The notes under the pieces were generated by a model. It saw only the letters and a list, made by a program, of their open reading frames with translations. It searched no databases and was not told where the DNA came from. 64,000 nt of DNA from CAYZSU01 sp964480565 (GTDB lineage: Bacteria > UBA10199 > 2-02-FULL-44-16 > JAAZCA01): positions 1 to 64,000 of the forward strand of contig CAYZSU010000003.1 in NCBI GenBank assembly GCA_964480565.1, read 5' to 3'. Both the position numbers and the translations under genes were made by a program. Below, piece by piece: positions 25,861 to 35,782 of this stretch (within the stretch, counting starts at the first letter, position 1; the number at the start of each line of letters is the position of its first letter).

Positions 25861-26874
25861 ATGACCGTATCATTTCGTCAATATGGGTGGATTATCGATG
25901 CTGCGGTTATTGTGATCAGTGCTTTTTTTTTAGCTAAAATAACAAATGTATACTTGGGTCAGTTTTTTGAGGTGAAACGCTCTATTGGTGTGCTTACGAG
26001 TGCATCACTAAATACATTTAGCAGCAATCATCATGTGGCATCTGATTATATGGATACTGTCAAACGAAATGTATTTGATTCCAGTGTTCAAGAAATTATA
26101 CCCGAGGCATCCAGTGATGTAGAAAAAAAAGATACCTCTTCTGTTGTTGAAATAGATCCAATGGATCAAACACCTGTAGAAACATCGTTGAGTCTTAATA
26201 TCGTATCTGTGCTTGTGGTTGGAATTGGCAAAGATTCACGCTCATCTGTAACAATTGGCGGTGGTGGTGGCAGTCGTCGTCAATCCAAGAAAAAAAGTCG
26301 AGGTAGATCGAAAAATAAAGTCTATGCCGTTGGTGTGGAAGGGGATGAGAGCTTTGCGCCAAGCACAAAACTATTGCAGGTTTTGCCTAGACGCATTATC
26401 TTCTTAAACAATAATCGTTTGGAATATGCGGAATTTGATCCAATAGGCGAGAGTAATATTTTTGGTCCACCCAAATATGATGATAAAGAGAGCACAGCAT
26501 CAACGCAAACTCCTTCAAAAAAGAAGGCGGAGGATTCAGCTACTATTTTAGAATCAGGAAATAAGTTTACTGTGGATCGCCGTGAGCTGGATAGTGCATT
26601 GGGTGATATGAATAAGCTGCTTACACAGATCCGTGCTGTTCCGATTTTCAAAAATGGTAAGATGGATGGGTTGAAAGTAATGAGCGTGCAGCGAAGTTCT
26701 ATTTTTTCACGTTTGGGTTTAAAGCGCGGAGATATTTTAAAACAAATCAATGGTCAGGAATTAAATATTGCACAGGGAATGCAGATGTTTAACCAATTAA
26801 AAAGCAGTGATAGCATTTCATTGGATTTAATCAGAAAAGGTCAACCCACAACACTAGATTATGATATACGATAA
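25861..26874 (+). CDS. gspC: Type II secretion system protein GspC
   Basis: Inner-membrane clamp of the type II secretion machine, linking the platform to the secretin. About 338 residues: one membrane segment near the N-terminus (about 10-28), a periplasmic homology region containing VKRNVFDSS and SLSLNIVSVLVVG, a Gly- then Lys/Arg-rich insert (IGGGGGSRRQSKKKSRGR) not typical of the family, and a PDZ-like C-terminus (MSVQRSSIFSRLGLKRGDILKQING). AAGGAGAGG precedes the ATG at 25861; an upstream in-frame TTG (25837) is less likely. First gene of a nine-gene operon. Confidence 0.85.
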   Translation: MTVSFRQYGWIIDAAVIVISAFFLAKITNVYLGQFFEVKRSIGVLTSASLNTFSSNHHVASDYMDTVKRNVFDSSVQEIIPEASSDVEKKDTSSVVEIDPMDQTPVETSLSLNIVSVLVVGIGKDSRSSVTIGGGGGSRRQSKKKSRGRSKNKVYAVGVEGDESFAPSTKLLQVLPRRIIFLNNNRLEYAEFDPIGESNIFGPPKYDDKESTASTQTPSKKKAEDSATILESGNKFTVDRRELDSALGDMNKLLTQIRAVPIFKNGKMDGLKVMSVQRSSIFSRLGLKRGDILKQINGQELNIAQGMQMFNQLKSSDSISLDLIRKGQPTTLDYDIR

Positions 26875-26875
26875 T

Positions 26876-29164
26876 ATGAAAATAAAAATAGGAATAATCC
26901 TTTTATGTGCATTATATTGTTGGCCAGTTATTTCTTTGGCACAATATACGAATTCTCGTGCATCTTCAATGGCACGGGATAAGTCTGAAGTTGAAATGGA
27001 AGAAAAAGAGGAATTGGTCTATTTAAATGCCAATAATGCACAAATTGAAGATGTCATTAAACAAATCAGTCAGCAGACCGGTAAGAATTTTATCATTGAT
27101 AAGGATGTTCGTGGCTCAATTACTATTTTGTCATCCAGGCCAATGACAAAATCAGAAGCCTATCAGGCATTTTTATCCGCATTAGAAGTGGCTGGTTTTA
27201 CGACTGCGACCGGTCCTGGTGGTATTATTAAAATTGTAAAAAAAGGCGATGCCAGCAGTTCTAATATCCCAGTTTATGTGGATACGACGCCGGAAACAGA
27301 TAGTTATATTACGCGCTTAATTACACTGCAAAATATCCAAGCAAACACCATTGTCCAAGCCATTACTCAAGGAAAATTATTATCAAAAACAGCATCCATG
27401 TTTGCTTATCCTGCTACTAATACGATTATTGTGACTGACTCGGGTACAAATATTGACCGGCTGATGAAAATCATTAAAGAACTGGATCAGGAAGAACCTC
27501 AGCAAGTCCTTGAGATTATTCCTATTCAATATGCGGATGCCAAGGATGTGGCTAAGACAGTGATGAATATCTTTGAAATTAAGAATACAGCTGCACGAAG
27601 TAGTACGCGCACAAGCCGGCGGCGCACTAGTCGGTCGCGAAATACAACGAGTACACAAGCGGTTGGCAGTGTGCAGGAAGTATCTAAAATTATTGCAGAT
27701 GAACGTACAAACTCAGTGATTGTCTATGCAAGTAAGCGCGCGATTAAGCATGTGCGTGCGATGATTGCAAAATTGGATGTGCCATTAAGTATGGGTGAAA
27801 GTGGCAATATTCATGTGCATCATTTGAAGTATACCAATGCCAAAGAAATGGCACAGACCTTGTCAGCAGTGACTCAAAAAGCATCGGCATCGAGTAAGAA
27901 AAAGGGTTCAAAAAGTGCTCCTGTTGTAGCTAGATTGGGTGAGGGTATTAATATTGGTGCGGATGAAGTGACCAATGCCTTAATTATTACTGCATCTGCA
28001 AAAGATTATAAGCGTTTGGTAGAGGACTTAATTGACAAATTGGATGTGCCCAGGCGACAAGTTTTTCTTGAATCTGTGGTTATGGAACTGCGTGTGGGCG
28101 GCGGCTCTCAAACGGGTATTACGGGCTATGGTGGTATGGGGACAGGATCACTCATGGGGTTTGGATCAATTGGGCATGATGGATTTAGTCCAGCCAACTT
28201 CTTTACACCAGGGGGCATTTTTTCAACGCCTGGCATGCTGGGCGGTTTATTATCTCAAGATGATATTACAATTACAGTGCCCGGTGATGGTGGGTCTAGT
28301 CAGGATTTAACAATTCCTGCATTTGCTGCATTTTTAAATTTTTTAAGCAGCAATACACAAGCTAATATTCATTCGACGCCAAATATTTTAACATTGGATA
28401 ATCAAAAAGCGTCTATTGAAGTAAATGATACAATATATGCGGAAAAGCGTACGCAATCGGGTACCACAGGTTTTGAGACTATTGAGCCCACGCCATTGGA
28501 TGCTGGTCTGACATTGGAAATTACACCTCAAATTACATATGGCGATGCTGTACGATTGGAAATTCACCAAAAATTATCGAACTTCACATCCGCGCCAAAC
28601 CCCAGAACCGGTGCAGCCAATACATCCAAACGTGAAATTCAAACTACAGTCGTCGCAATGGATGGCCAAACAGTGGTATTGGGTGGATTAATGCAGGATT
28701 CAGATCGAGTCAATCGTAGTAAAATTCCAATTCTAGGGGATATTCCAGTATTGGGTTGGCTATTTAGTCGAAAAGTACGGTCGCATGAAAAATCCAATTT
28801 AATTGTATTTATTACACCTTATGTCATTCGTACGCCCGCGGATTTTGCAGATATTACAAAGACAAAAATTGAACAGCGAAATGATTTTATTAAAGATAAT
28901 TTTAGAAAGCGTCAACAACGTCAAATTCGAAAAGTGATTGCAAGGCATCGGGCGGATTTACTTGAATTTACTGAGCCTGTGGTGACGCGGCCACATCCTG
29001 ATGTGCAAAAAAATGATAAAGTAATTAAATCAAAAATGCCCAATGAAAGTTCATCACGACAGTCAAAAATAGGATCAAAAAATCCCATATTGAATAAACG
29101 TGAGAAAAAAAATATTATCACAGTACCGTCGATCGATTCATCGCGCCGTAGTTCAACCAATTAA
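26876..29164 (+). CDS. gspD: Type II secretion secretin GspD
   Basis: Outer-membrane secretin, the channel through which folded exoproteins leave the cell. About 762 residues: signal peptide (ending PVISLA), N0 domain with VYLNANNAQIEDVIKQIS, N1-N3 repeats (for example ITLQNIQANTIVQAI, IQYADAKDVAKTVMNIF, HHLKYTNAKEMAQTLS), then the secretin core from about residue 390 (VFLESVVMELRVG; TPNILTLDNQKASIEVND; VVLGGLMQDSDRVNRSKIPILGDIPVLGWLF). A Lys/Arg-rich, Ser-rich C-terminal tail follows. Low-complexity Ser/Arg and Gly-rich insertions interrupt N2 and the gate. The ATG lies one base after the gspC stop. No pilotin gene is seen nearby. Confidence 0.95.
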   Translation: MKIKIGIILLCALYCWPVISLAQYTNSRASSMARDKSEVEMEEKEELVYLNANNAQIEDVIKQISQQTGKNFIIDKDVRGSITILSSRPMTKSEAYQAFLSALEVAGFTTATGPGGIIKIVKKGDASSSNIPVYVDTTPETDSYITRLITLQNIQANTIVQAITQGKLLSKTASMFAYPATNTIIVTDSGTNIDRLMKIIKELDQEEPQQVLEIIPIQYADAKDVAKTVMNIFEIKNTAARSSTRTSRRRTSRSRNTTSTQAVGSVQEVSKIIADERTNSVIVYASKRAIKHVRAMIAKLDVPLSMGESGNIHVHHLKYTNAKEMAQTLSAVTQKASASSKKKGSKSAPVVARLGEGINIGADEVTNALIITASAKDYKRLVEDLIDKLDVPRRQVFLESVVMELRVGGGSQTGITGYGGMGTGSLMGFGSIGHDGFSPANFFTPGGIFSTPGMLGGLLSQDDITITVPGDGGSSQDLTIPAFAAFLNFLSSNTQANIHSTPNILTLDNQKASIEVNDTIYAEKRTQSGTTGFETIEPTPLDAGLTLEITPQITYGDAVRLEIHQKLSNFTSAPNPRTGAANTSKREIQTTVVAMDGQTVVLGGLMQDSDRVNRSKIPILGDIPVLGWLFSRKVRSHEKSNLIVFITPYVIRTPADFADITKTKIEQRNDFIKDNFRKRQQRQIRKVIARHRADLLEFTEPVVTRPHPDVQKNDKVIKSKMPNESSSRQSKIGSKNPILNKREKKNIITVPSIDSSRRSSTN

Positions 29165-29186
29165 ACTAGGAAAATATTGATATATT

Positions 29187-30884
29187 ATGGAAGAACGCAG
29201 CTTAGGTGCTATATTACTGGAAACAAGTTCTCTAACTGAAGAGCAGTTAGAACAGGCCTTGTCAGTGCAGCGTGAGCGTGGAGTAAAGCTGGGCGATGCC
29301 TTAGTTCAGTTAAAGTTTTTACGTTCAGAAGATATTTTAAAGGCTTTATCCGTACAGCTAGGTTTTCCATATGAAAACCGAATCGATGTGGATGCTGTTC
29401 CTTCGGAGCTAATTACACCTTTACCAATTAACTATGCCAAACAGAATGAAGTAATTCCATTGCGCCAAGATGATAATGACATTGTTGTTGCCATTGCAGA
29501 TCCCACTAATTTTTATGCACTGGATGATCTGCGCATGCTGTTTGGCTGTGATGTAAAACCAGTGATTGCAAGTTCATATGAAATCGTGAATGCGATTAAT
29601 TCAGTATATAATCGTGCTACTGGGAGCAGTGATGATGCAATGGGTGATTTGGGCGAGGGTGCTGAAATTTCAGATGATTTTAATGAGCCCGTTGATTTAT
29701 TGGATGCGGATGATGAAGCGCCTATTATTCGCTTGGTCAATTCGCTTTTGTTTAGAGCGGTTAAACAAAAAGCCAGTGATATTCATATTGAGCCATTTGA
29801 GCGTGAAATTAAGGTACGTTTTCGAATTAATGGAATACTCTATGATATTATGAATCCGCCAAAGCGTGCACAAAATGCGATTATATCACGTATTAAAATT
29901 ATGAGTCAGTTAAATATCGCAGAAAAGCGCGTGCCACAGGATGGGCGTATTCGTATTAAAATAGCGGGCAAAGATATTGATATTCGTGTGTCTACCATAC
30001 CAACTGCGCATGGGGAAAGCGTGGTTATGCGTTTGTTGGATGCAAGTTCTATTTTATTGGATTTGGATTCATTGGGATTTAGTCGGGTTAATTTAGATGG
30101 ATTTAAAAATCTGCTATCTCATCATAATGGTATTGTACTGGTGACCGGACCAACAGGTTCTGGTAAAACAACAACTCTATATTCTGCGCTATCAAAATTA
30201 AATACAGGTGATATAAAAATTATTACTGTGGAAGATCCTGTGGAATATCAATTGCATGGTGTGAATCAAATGCAGGTAAATCCGAAAATTGATTTAACAT
30301 TTGCATCGGGCTTGCGTGCTTTTTTACGGCAAGATCCAGATGTGATTTTGGTGGGTGAGATTCGTGATAAAGAAACAGTTGAAATTGCGATTCAAGCATC
30401 GCTGACTGGTCACTTAGTGTTATCGACATTGCATACCAATGACGCACCAAGCTCAATTACCCGTATGATTGAAATGGGTGTTGAGCCTTTCCTTGTTGCA
30501 TCATCCGTGTTGGGTATTGTTGCTCAGCGCTTGATTCGATCTGTATGCCGTGAATGTGCGAGGAAATACACACCTGCACCAGATGAATTAAAGCAAATAG
30601 GTTTGACACCAGGGGATTTAAAAGGGCGTCAAATATTTAAGCCTGTTGGCTGTCCGACATGCATGGAAACTGGATATGCAGGTCGTGCAGGTATTCATGA
30701 AGTGCTAATGGTGACCGATGATGTGCGTACTGAGCTCATGAAGGGGTCAGATGCGATGACAATTAAACGCATTGCAGTGCAAGCAGGAATGAAAACATTG
30801 CGCGATGATGCGGCTGCAAAAGTGCTTCAAGGGAAAACAACAATTTCAGAAGTGCTGCGTGTGACGCAGGAAGATAGCAATTAA
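29187..30884 (+). CDS. gspE: Type II secretion ATPase GspE
   Basis: A cytoplasmic AAA+-type secretion ATPase of 565 residues that powers pseudopilus assembly. The MshEN/N1E domain (residues 1-150) is followed by the ATPase: Walker A GPTGSGKTTTL at about residue 321, the Asp box VEDPVEYQL, Walker B with DPDVILVGEIRD, the His box LVLSTLHTND, and the tetracysteine zinc motif (CRECARKY ... CPTCMETGYAGR). All expected motifs are intact. 22 bases separate it from gspD; AGGAAA upstream is a weak ribosome site. Confidence 0.96.
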   Translation: MEERSLGAILLETSSLTEEQLEQALSVQRERGVKLGDALVQLKFLRSEDILKALSVQLGFPYENRIDVDAVPSELITPLPINYAKQNEVIPLRQDDNDIVVAIADPTNFYALDDLRMLFGCDVKPVIASSYEIVNAINSVYNRATGSSDDAMGDLGEGAEISDDFNEPVDLLDADDEAPIIRLVNSLLFRAVKQKASDIHIEPFEREIKVRFRINGILYDIMNPPKRAQNAIISRIKIMSQLNIAEKRVPQDGRIRIKIAGKDIDIRVSTIPTAHGESVVMRLLDASSILLDLDSLGFSRVNLDGFKNLLSHHNGIVLVTGPTGSGKTTTLYSALSKLNTGDIKIITVEDPVEYQLHGVNQMQVNPKIDLTFASGLRAFLRQDPDVILVGEIRDKETVEIAIQASLTGHLVLSTLHTNDAPSSITRMIEMGVEPFLVASSVLGIVAQRLIRSVCRECARKYTPAPDELKQIGLTPGDLKGRQIFKPVGCPTCMETGYAGRAGIHEVLMVTDDVRTELMKGSDAMTIKRIAVQAGMKTLRDDAAAKVLQGKTTISEVLRVTQEDSN

Positions 30885-30901
30885 AAAGGGATAATACACT
30901 T

Positions 30902-32128
30902 ATGCCAATTTATGAATATGTGGGCATTGATGCAAAAGGGAAGCGAGCGACAGGCACTGTCGATGCTGAAAGTGATCGTAGTGCACGAGTTAAATTGCGT
31001 CGAATGAACATCTTTCCAACTAGTATTGGCCATGAGGGCAATGTAAAGCAACGCATGAGCTTTGATATGCAAGTTGATTTAAGCAAGTATTTGGAGCGTG
31101 TGAAGGTAGAAGATATTTCATTGATGACACGTCAATTTGCAACGTTATTGGGTGCGAATATTCCCTTAGTGGATGCAATAACTGCACTGATTGAGCAGAT
31201 TGAAAATAAAAAACTGCAAAAAGCCATGTCACGAGTCCGTGAAAAAGTGTTGGAAGGTGCGAAATTATCGGATTCACTTAAAATAGAACGCAAATTATTT
31301 GGCAATATGTATATAAACATGATCAATGCAGGGGAGTCCAGTGGGTCGCTGGATGTCGTGATGAGCCGATTAGCAGATTTTATGGAAGCGCAAGCAGACT
31401 TGAAAAGCAAAGTCACGGGTGCGATGATTTACCCTGTGATTATGAGTGTTGTGGCGACTGTATTATTAACATTGCTTCTTATCTTAGTTGTGCCGAAAAT
31501 TACGGATATTTTATTGTCGCGAGGCAAAGCCTTGCCTGTGCCTACGCAAATACTTATTTTTATCAGTGATACTCTAAAACATTATTGGTATGTTTGTATC
31601 GCCGCAATTATAGCTATAAGCTATAGCTGGCGACGATTTACAGATACAACTACAGGTAAAAAATGGTGGCATAAAAAACAACTTAACATTGCAGGTATTG
31701 GTCGATTAATTAAAATGATTGCGATTGCTCGGTTTAGTCGAACGCTGTCAACGTTGCTTTCAAGTGGTGTACCACTGCTTAGCGCTATGGGAATTGTGCA
31801 AAACATTATGAGTAATGTGATCTTGCAAGGTGTGATCGAAAAAACTCGTAATAGTTTGAGGGAAGGGCAAAGTGTTGCAGAACCACTAAAACGCAGTGGC
31901 TATTTCCCAGCGCTTGTGGTTCATATGATTTCTGTGGGCGAGAAAACAGGTGAAATAGAGCAAATGCTAGAGCGGATTGCCGATACATATGACAATGAAG
32001 TGAAAAATGCACTAAGTGCATTTACAAGTATGCTTGAGCCGCTTATGATTGTCGGTATGGCGATTGTTATTGCCTTTATTGTGATGGCGATTTTATTGCC
32101 GATGATGGAAATGAATAAACCCGCATAA
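30902..32128 (+). CDS. gspF: Type II secretion platform protein GspF
   Basis: A polytopic inner-membrane platform protein of 408 residues. An N-terminal cytoplasmic segment (YEYVGIDAKGKRATGTVDAES), then two T2SF repeats, each with FSRTLSTLLSSGVPLLSAM- or MTRQFATLLGANIPLVDAI-type motifs, and three membrane helices (about residues 168-196, 219-240 and 374-400). It interacts with GspE and, in most systems, GspL. Length and domain order are standard. It lies 17 bases after gspE. Confidence 0.96.
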   Translation: MPIYEYVGIDAKGKRATGTVDAESDRSARVKLRRMNIFPTSIGHEGNVKQRMSFDMQVDLSKYLERVKVEDISLMTRQFATLLGANIPLVDAITALIEQIENKKLQKAMSRVREKVLEGAKLSDSLKIERKLFGNMYINMINAGESSGSLDVVMSRLADFMEAQADLKSKVTGAMIYPVIMSVVATVLLTLLLILVVPKITDILLSRGKALPVPTQILIFISDTLKHYWYVCIAAIIAISYSWRRFTDTTTGKKWWHKKQLNIAGIGRLIKMIAIARFSRTLSTLLSSGVPLLSAMGIVQNIMSNVILQGVIEKTRNSLREGQSVAEPLKRSGYFPALVVHMISVGEKTGEIEQMLERIADTYDNEVKNALSAFTSMLEPLMIVGMAIVIAFIVMAILLPMMEMNKPA

Positions 32129-32161
32129 ATGGATAATAGAAAAATAGGAGAGAATGACATT

Positions 32162-32608
32162 ATGAAAAAGAGATTACAGATGAATCAAAAAGGTATGACG
32201 TTAATTGAAATTCTTATTGTGTTAGCGATTATTTCATTGATCGGTACTGTGGTCGTGACCAATGTGGTATCGTCTATGGATCAGGCCAATATTGATGCCA
32301 CGCGTACAAAGATCAAAAGTTTGGAAAATGCATTGCTCATGTTTAGAAAAGATGCCAAGTTTTTTCCAAGCACTGAGCAGGGACTGGAAGCCTTGGTTGA
32401 AAAACCGTCCGGTGGTCGTGTGCCAAAGCGCTATCAGCGTGGGGGATATGTGAATAGCAAAAACGATATTTTGGATGCATGGGATATGGAATTTACATAT
32501 TACTCGCCTGGCCAAAATTGTCCCAAATACGAAATTATTTCAATAGGTCCTGATAATAGTGAGGGCACAGAGGATGATATTAGTTCCTGTGAAGCAAGTG
32601 AGGAATAA
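32162..32608 (+). CDS. gspG: Major pseudopilin GspG
   Basis: Main subunit of the type II pseudopilus, about 148 residues. The prepilin peptidase site is KG/MTLIEILIVLAIISLIGTVV, with Glu at +5, followed by the hydrophobic spine. The C-terminal region carries the conserved GLEALV and a calcium-loop-like part (DAWDMEFTYYSPG ... IISIGPDNSEGTEDD). AGGAGA sits upstream of ATG 32162; an earlier in-frame ATG (32129) would give an unlikely leader. Overlaps nothing and follows gspF closely. Confidence 0.94.
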   Translation: MKKRLQMNQKGMTLIEILIVLAIISLIGTVVVTNVVSSMDQANIDATRTKIKSLENALLMFRKDAKFFPSTEQGLEALVEKPSGGRVPKRYQRGGYVNSKNDILDAWDMEFTYYSPGQNCPKYEIISIGPDNSEGTEDDISSCEASEE

Positions 32609-32636
32609 ATAAACTGAGAAAAGGATTAGGAGGGTA

Positions 32637-33272
32637 ATGACTCATTACTCTCCTTTTTTTTGTTATATGAAACAATCGGCTGGGTTTACATTGATTGAGA
32701 TGCTCATTACTGTGGCGATTATCGCATTAATTGCGACAACGGTTGTGGTAAGCACAGAAGCAATCTTTGATACGGAAATTCGCGATGAATCCAGTAAATT
32801 GGCATCAACGATTCAATATCTTTATGGCCGTGCGGTGCTTGATGGTTCTACTATTCGATTGTCGATTAATATTGATGAAAAAAAATATTGGGCAGATGGT
32901 TCAACAGATCCTATATTTATTGAATTTCAAGATGAAGATGATGATGCGAACGACGACGTAGAAGAATTGGATGATGAACTGGATGATCCAGATATAATCA
33001 AACCCATAGTGCCATCATTTTCTAAGATTACATCTGATATTATTAAATCACATACATTGCCGGATAGTTTGCATGTGCGCGATATATGGGTCGAGCATAT
33101 GCGTAGTGCTGTGGAAAAAGGCATTGTGCATATTTATTTTTCTCCAAGTGGTTATGTGGAAAATTCAGTGATTAATTTGGAAGAGGATTCAGGTGTTGTG
33201 TATTCATTAAAGGTAATGCCATTAACAGGGTTTGTTGATATTATGGATGAGTATCGTGGATTTGATGAATGA
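32637..33272 (+). CDS. gspH: Pseudopilin GspH
   Basis: Minor pseudopilin of 211 residues. Prepilin peptidase site AG/FTLIEMLITVAIIALI with Glu +5. The middle part is long and acidic (DEDDDANDDVEELDDELDDPD, about residues 99-120), an insertion unusual for GspH. The C-terminal segment (VHIYFSPSGYVENSVINL) matches the GspH beta-sheet region. GGAGGGTA directly precedes the ATG. It lies between gspG and gspI, as in canonical operons. Confidence 0.85.
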   Translation: MTHYSPFFCYMKQSAGFTLIEMLITVAIIALIATTVVVSTEAIFDTEIRDESSKLASTIQYLYGRAVLDGSTIRLSINIDEKKYWADGSTDPIFIEFQDEDDDANDDVEELDDELDDPDIIKPIVPSFSKITSDIIKSHTLPDSLHVRDIWVEHMRSAVEKGIVHIYFSPSGYVENSVINLEEDSGVVYSLKVMPLTGFVDIMDEYRGFDE

Positions 33273-33308
33273 TAAAATTGTTAAAATCTGATGATGAGCG
33301 GATAATCA

Positions 33309-33788
33309 ATGCAGATTCAAAATAAAATAAATGGATTTTCATTAATAGAAATTTTAGTGGCTATGGCAATCTTAGCTATTTCAACCTTGGCGCTTAGTAA
33401 TTGGATGGGTAATGCCTTGACCTCCAGTTCGCGTGCTGAGGACTTGTCTATTGCAACGATGCTTGCGCGGCAAAAAATGACGCAAGTGGAGATCGACTTA
33501 ATTGAAATGCAGCATAAAAAAGAAATTCCAGATGACCGGGTGGAGCAGGGTAATTTTGAAGAACCCTATGAGGATTATACGTGGGAGTTAAGTATTTTGC
33601 GGGTGGAGATCCCTGCGCCTGTAATGGGTGAAGACGGGGGTATTCAAAATATGATTGCTAAGCGCTTAACCAAGGAAATGGAAAAATCATTGCGTGAGGT
33701 AAAGCTTGTTGTGAAATGGGGCGATGATCAGGAATCAGAGGATTCAATTAATCAGATGCAAGTGGTTACGCATATTAATAAATACTAA
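33309..33788 (+). CDS. gspI: Pseudopilin GspI
   Basis: Minor pseudopilin of 159 residues. Prepilin peptidase site NG/FSLIEILVAMAILAISTLAL with Glu +5. It then has a conserved LARQKMTQVEIDL helix and a short beta-rich C-terminus ending near VVKWGDD, as in the GspI family. GspI forms the pseudopilus tip complex with GspJ and GspK, whose genes follow immediately; gspJ begins 2 bases after the stop. Confidence 0.9.
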   Translation: MQIQNKINGFSLIEILVAMAILAISTLALSNWMGNALTSSSRAEDLSIATMLARQKMTQVEIDLIEMQHKKEIPDDRVEQGNFEEPYEDYTWELSILRVEIPAPVMGEDGGIQNMIAKRLTKEMEKSLREVKLVVKWGDDQESEDSINQMQVVTHINKY

Positions 33789-33790
33789 TT

Positions 33791-34477
33791 ATGACTTATA
33801 AACAAAGTGGTTTTACATTGATTGAAGTCTTAGTGGCCATTGGCATTTTAGCCTTTATGATGTCCATTATTTTTGTTTATCAATCCCAAACCATTGAAAG
33901 TGTAGATCGAACACAGTCATTTGATTCGATCTATCATATGGGCCGTGTGGCAATGCGTAAGATTGGCGATGATATTCATCATGCGTTTTTAATATCACCC
34001 CACTGGATGGGTAAAGAAAATGCCAAGTATATGCCTAGTTCTGTGGAGACTTTTTTTATTGGCAAGGATGAGGGAGAACATGACAGTATTTCGTTAACGA
34101 GTATGTCGCACAAACGTTTGTTTCGAAAAAATAGAGAGTCGGATCAATGTAAAATTCATTATGAAGTCATTTCATCAGAGAAATTGGATGGTTTATATAC
34201 ATTGATTCAAAAAAAACAACCGTGGTTGGATGCTCGCACAGAGGTAGAGGGTCGATCACTCATTTTAATCGATGGTATAAAAGGGTTTAATTTAGAATAT
34301 TACGATGTGAGGCGCAGGGATTGGATTGATGAATGGAATAGTGCCTCTGCGGATATGAATGGAAAATTACCATTTGCTGTGCGTATTGCATTGGAGTTTC
34401 CAAACCCAGATGATGACGATGATAATATAAAAATGGTATCTGCCATACCATTGGCTTTTGCAGTGCAGGAGAAATAA
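33791..34477 (+). CDS. gspJ: Pseudopilin GspJ
   Basis: Minor pseudopilin of 228 residues. Peptidase site SG/FTLIEVLVAIGILAFMMSII with Glu +5. The C-terminal domain shows GspJ features, such as the IHYEVISSEKLDGLYTLIQKKQP segment and LIDGIKGFNLEYYD. It is a partner of GspI and GspK at the pseudopilus tip. The stop codon overlaps the gspK start (TAATG), so translation is coupled. Confidence 0.9.
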   Translation: MTYKQSGFTLIEVLVAIGILAFMMSIIFVYQSQTIESVDRTQSFDSIYHMGRVAMRKIGDDIHHAFLISPHWMGKENAKYMPSSVETFFIGKDEGEHDSISLTSMSHKRLFRKNRESDQCKIHYEVISSEKLDGLYTLIQKKQPWLDARTEVEGRSLILIDGIKGFNLEYYDVRRRDWIDEWNSASADMNGKLPFAVRIALEFPNPDDDDDNIKMVSAIPLAFAVQEK

Positions 34478-35763
34478 TGGGCATATCTTTTGTAAAAAAT
34501 TCACGAGGTGTTGCATTGATGTTAGTAATTGCCTCTATTTTTTTACTGAGCACAATTATTTCTCAATTTGCATTTGATAGTCAGATTCAATTTGATTTAG
34601 CTTCTAATGAACGCGATCGTTTGCAAGCCTATTATTTAGCAAAATCATCATTAAGCTTCATGAAATTAGAGATTAAGTTTGATCGTATGTTTCGTGAAAT
34701 TGTGCGTAAGCAAGGATTGCAAAAATTTATCGGCGATCAAGCCAATCAGCCGCTATGTCAATTATTTCCAATATCAACGGGTATGCTGCGTACTGTATTT
34801 ACTCCCGGTGGGTTAGCGGGAATGATGGGTACTAATACTGGTGATGGGGATGACCAAGAAACAGCTGTGGATGAAGGCGTTGAGAAGTTACAAAAACAAG
34901 TTAGTTTATCTCAGGAAAAAGATGCAATGGCTTTCCTGGACTTTGAAGGGGATTTTTCAGGTGAATGCGTGGATATTGCAACGCGCATTAACTTAAATTA
35001 TTTGGCCGTATTATCACATAGTGCGGTGCAAGAAGATGAGATTAGTCCATTTAATGCTTATAAAAAATTTATCACCGAATTTTTAGAGAAAAAACAATAC
35101 AAGCTATTATTTAAGAAGTCAGGAACAACGCCATCAGAGGTGGTAGATAATATTGGTGATTGGATTGATGGCAATACATCGATTGAGCGCTTGGCTGGCG
35201 GCGGCGGTGGTGCAGAGCGATCGCTGTACGATCAATTAAATGCAGAATATGTGGTTCGTGATGGATTGTTGTTGAGCATGGACGAACTGTATTTAATCGA
35301 TGGAGTATCGGATATTTGGCTGGAGCCACTTCGGAATCAACTAACGATATATGGTACGGGCAAGATCAATATTTGCACAGCCAGTGATGAAATTATTGAA
35401 AGTTTAATTATTCGATATGTGTCTTCTAATTCGGATCTACCATCTGTGAGGTTGGATGATAAAGAGCAGGTAGATAAGATTATCGAAAAAGTACTGGAAG
35501 CATGTGCGGATGGGTTGGATAAAGGTTTAGGCCAACGCGCTGAAACTAATTTGATGGATGCTATTGGCGCCAATAAACAGCAAATTACTGCAAAATCGAG
35601 CAAAAAAGAATCGTTTGCATCCTATATTACGCATGAAAGTCAGCTCTTTGGGTTAACATTGATTGGTGAGGTGGGTGATATTCAAGTGCGCATTGAAGTT
35701 GTATTGGATGTCAGTGATAAAAAGCCTGAAAAATGGCGGGCTATTTATTGGAAGGTATTTTGA
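34477..35763 (+). CDS. gspK: Pseudopilin GspK
   Basis: The largest minor pseudopilin, 428 residues, capping the pseudopilus tip. N-terminal RG/VALMLVIASIFLLSTIISQF lacks Glu at +5, the known GspK exception. ERDRLQAYYLAKSSLSFMKLEIKFD is the conserved start of the mature helix. The GspK-type SAM-like domain contains NINLNYLA-like (RINLNYLAVLS) and GKINICTASDEIIESL motifs. Poly-Gly stretches (GGGGG) are inserted in the middle. It is the last gene of the operon; no gspL, gspM or gspN follow. Confidence 0.92.
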   Translation: MGISFVKNSRGVALMLVIASIFLLSTIISQFAFDSQIQFDLASNERDRLQAYYLAKSSLSFMKLEIKFDRMFREIVRKQGLQKFIGDQANQPLCQLFPISTGMLRTVFTPGGLAGMMGTNTGDGDDQETAVDEGVEKLQKQVSLSQEKDAMAFLDFEGDFSGECVDIATRINLNYLAVLSHSAVQEDEISPFNAYKKFITEFLEKKQYKLLFKKSGTTPSEVVDNIGDWIDGNTSIERLAGGGGGAERSLYDQLNAEYVVRDGLLLSMDELYLIDGVSDIWLEPLRNQLTIYGTGKINICTASDEIIESLIIRYVSSNSDLPSVRLDDKEQVDKIIEKVLEACADGLDKGLGQRAETNLMDAIGANKQQITAKSSKKESFASYITHESQLFGLTLIGEVGDIQVRIEVVLDVSDKKPEKWRAIYWKVF

Positions 35764-35782
35764 TGATATAGGGGGTGTGGAG

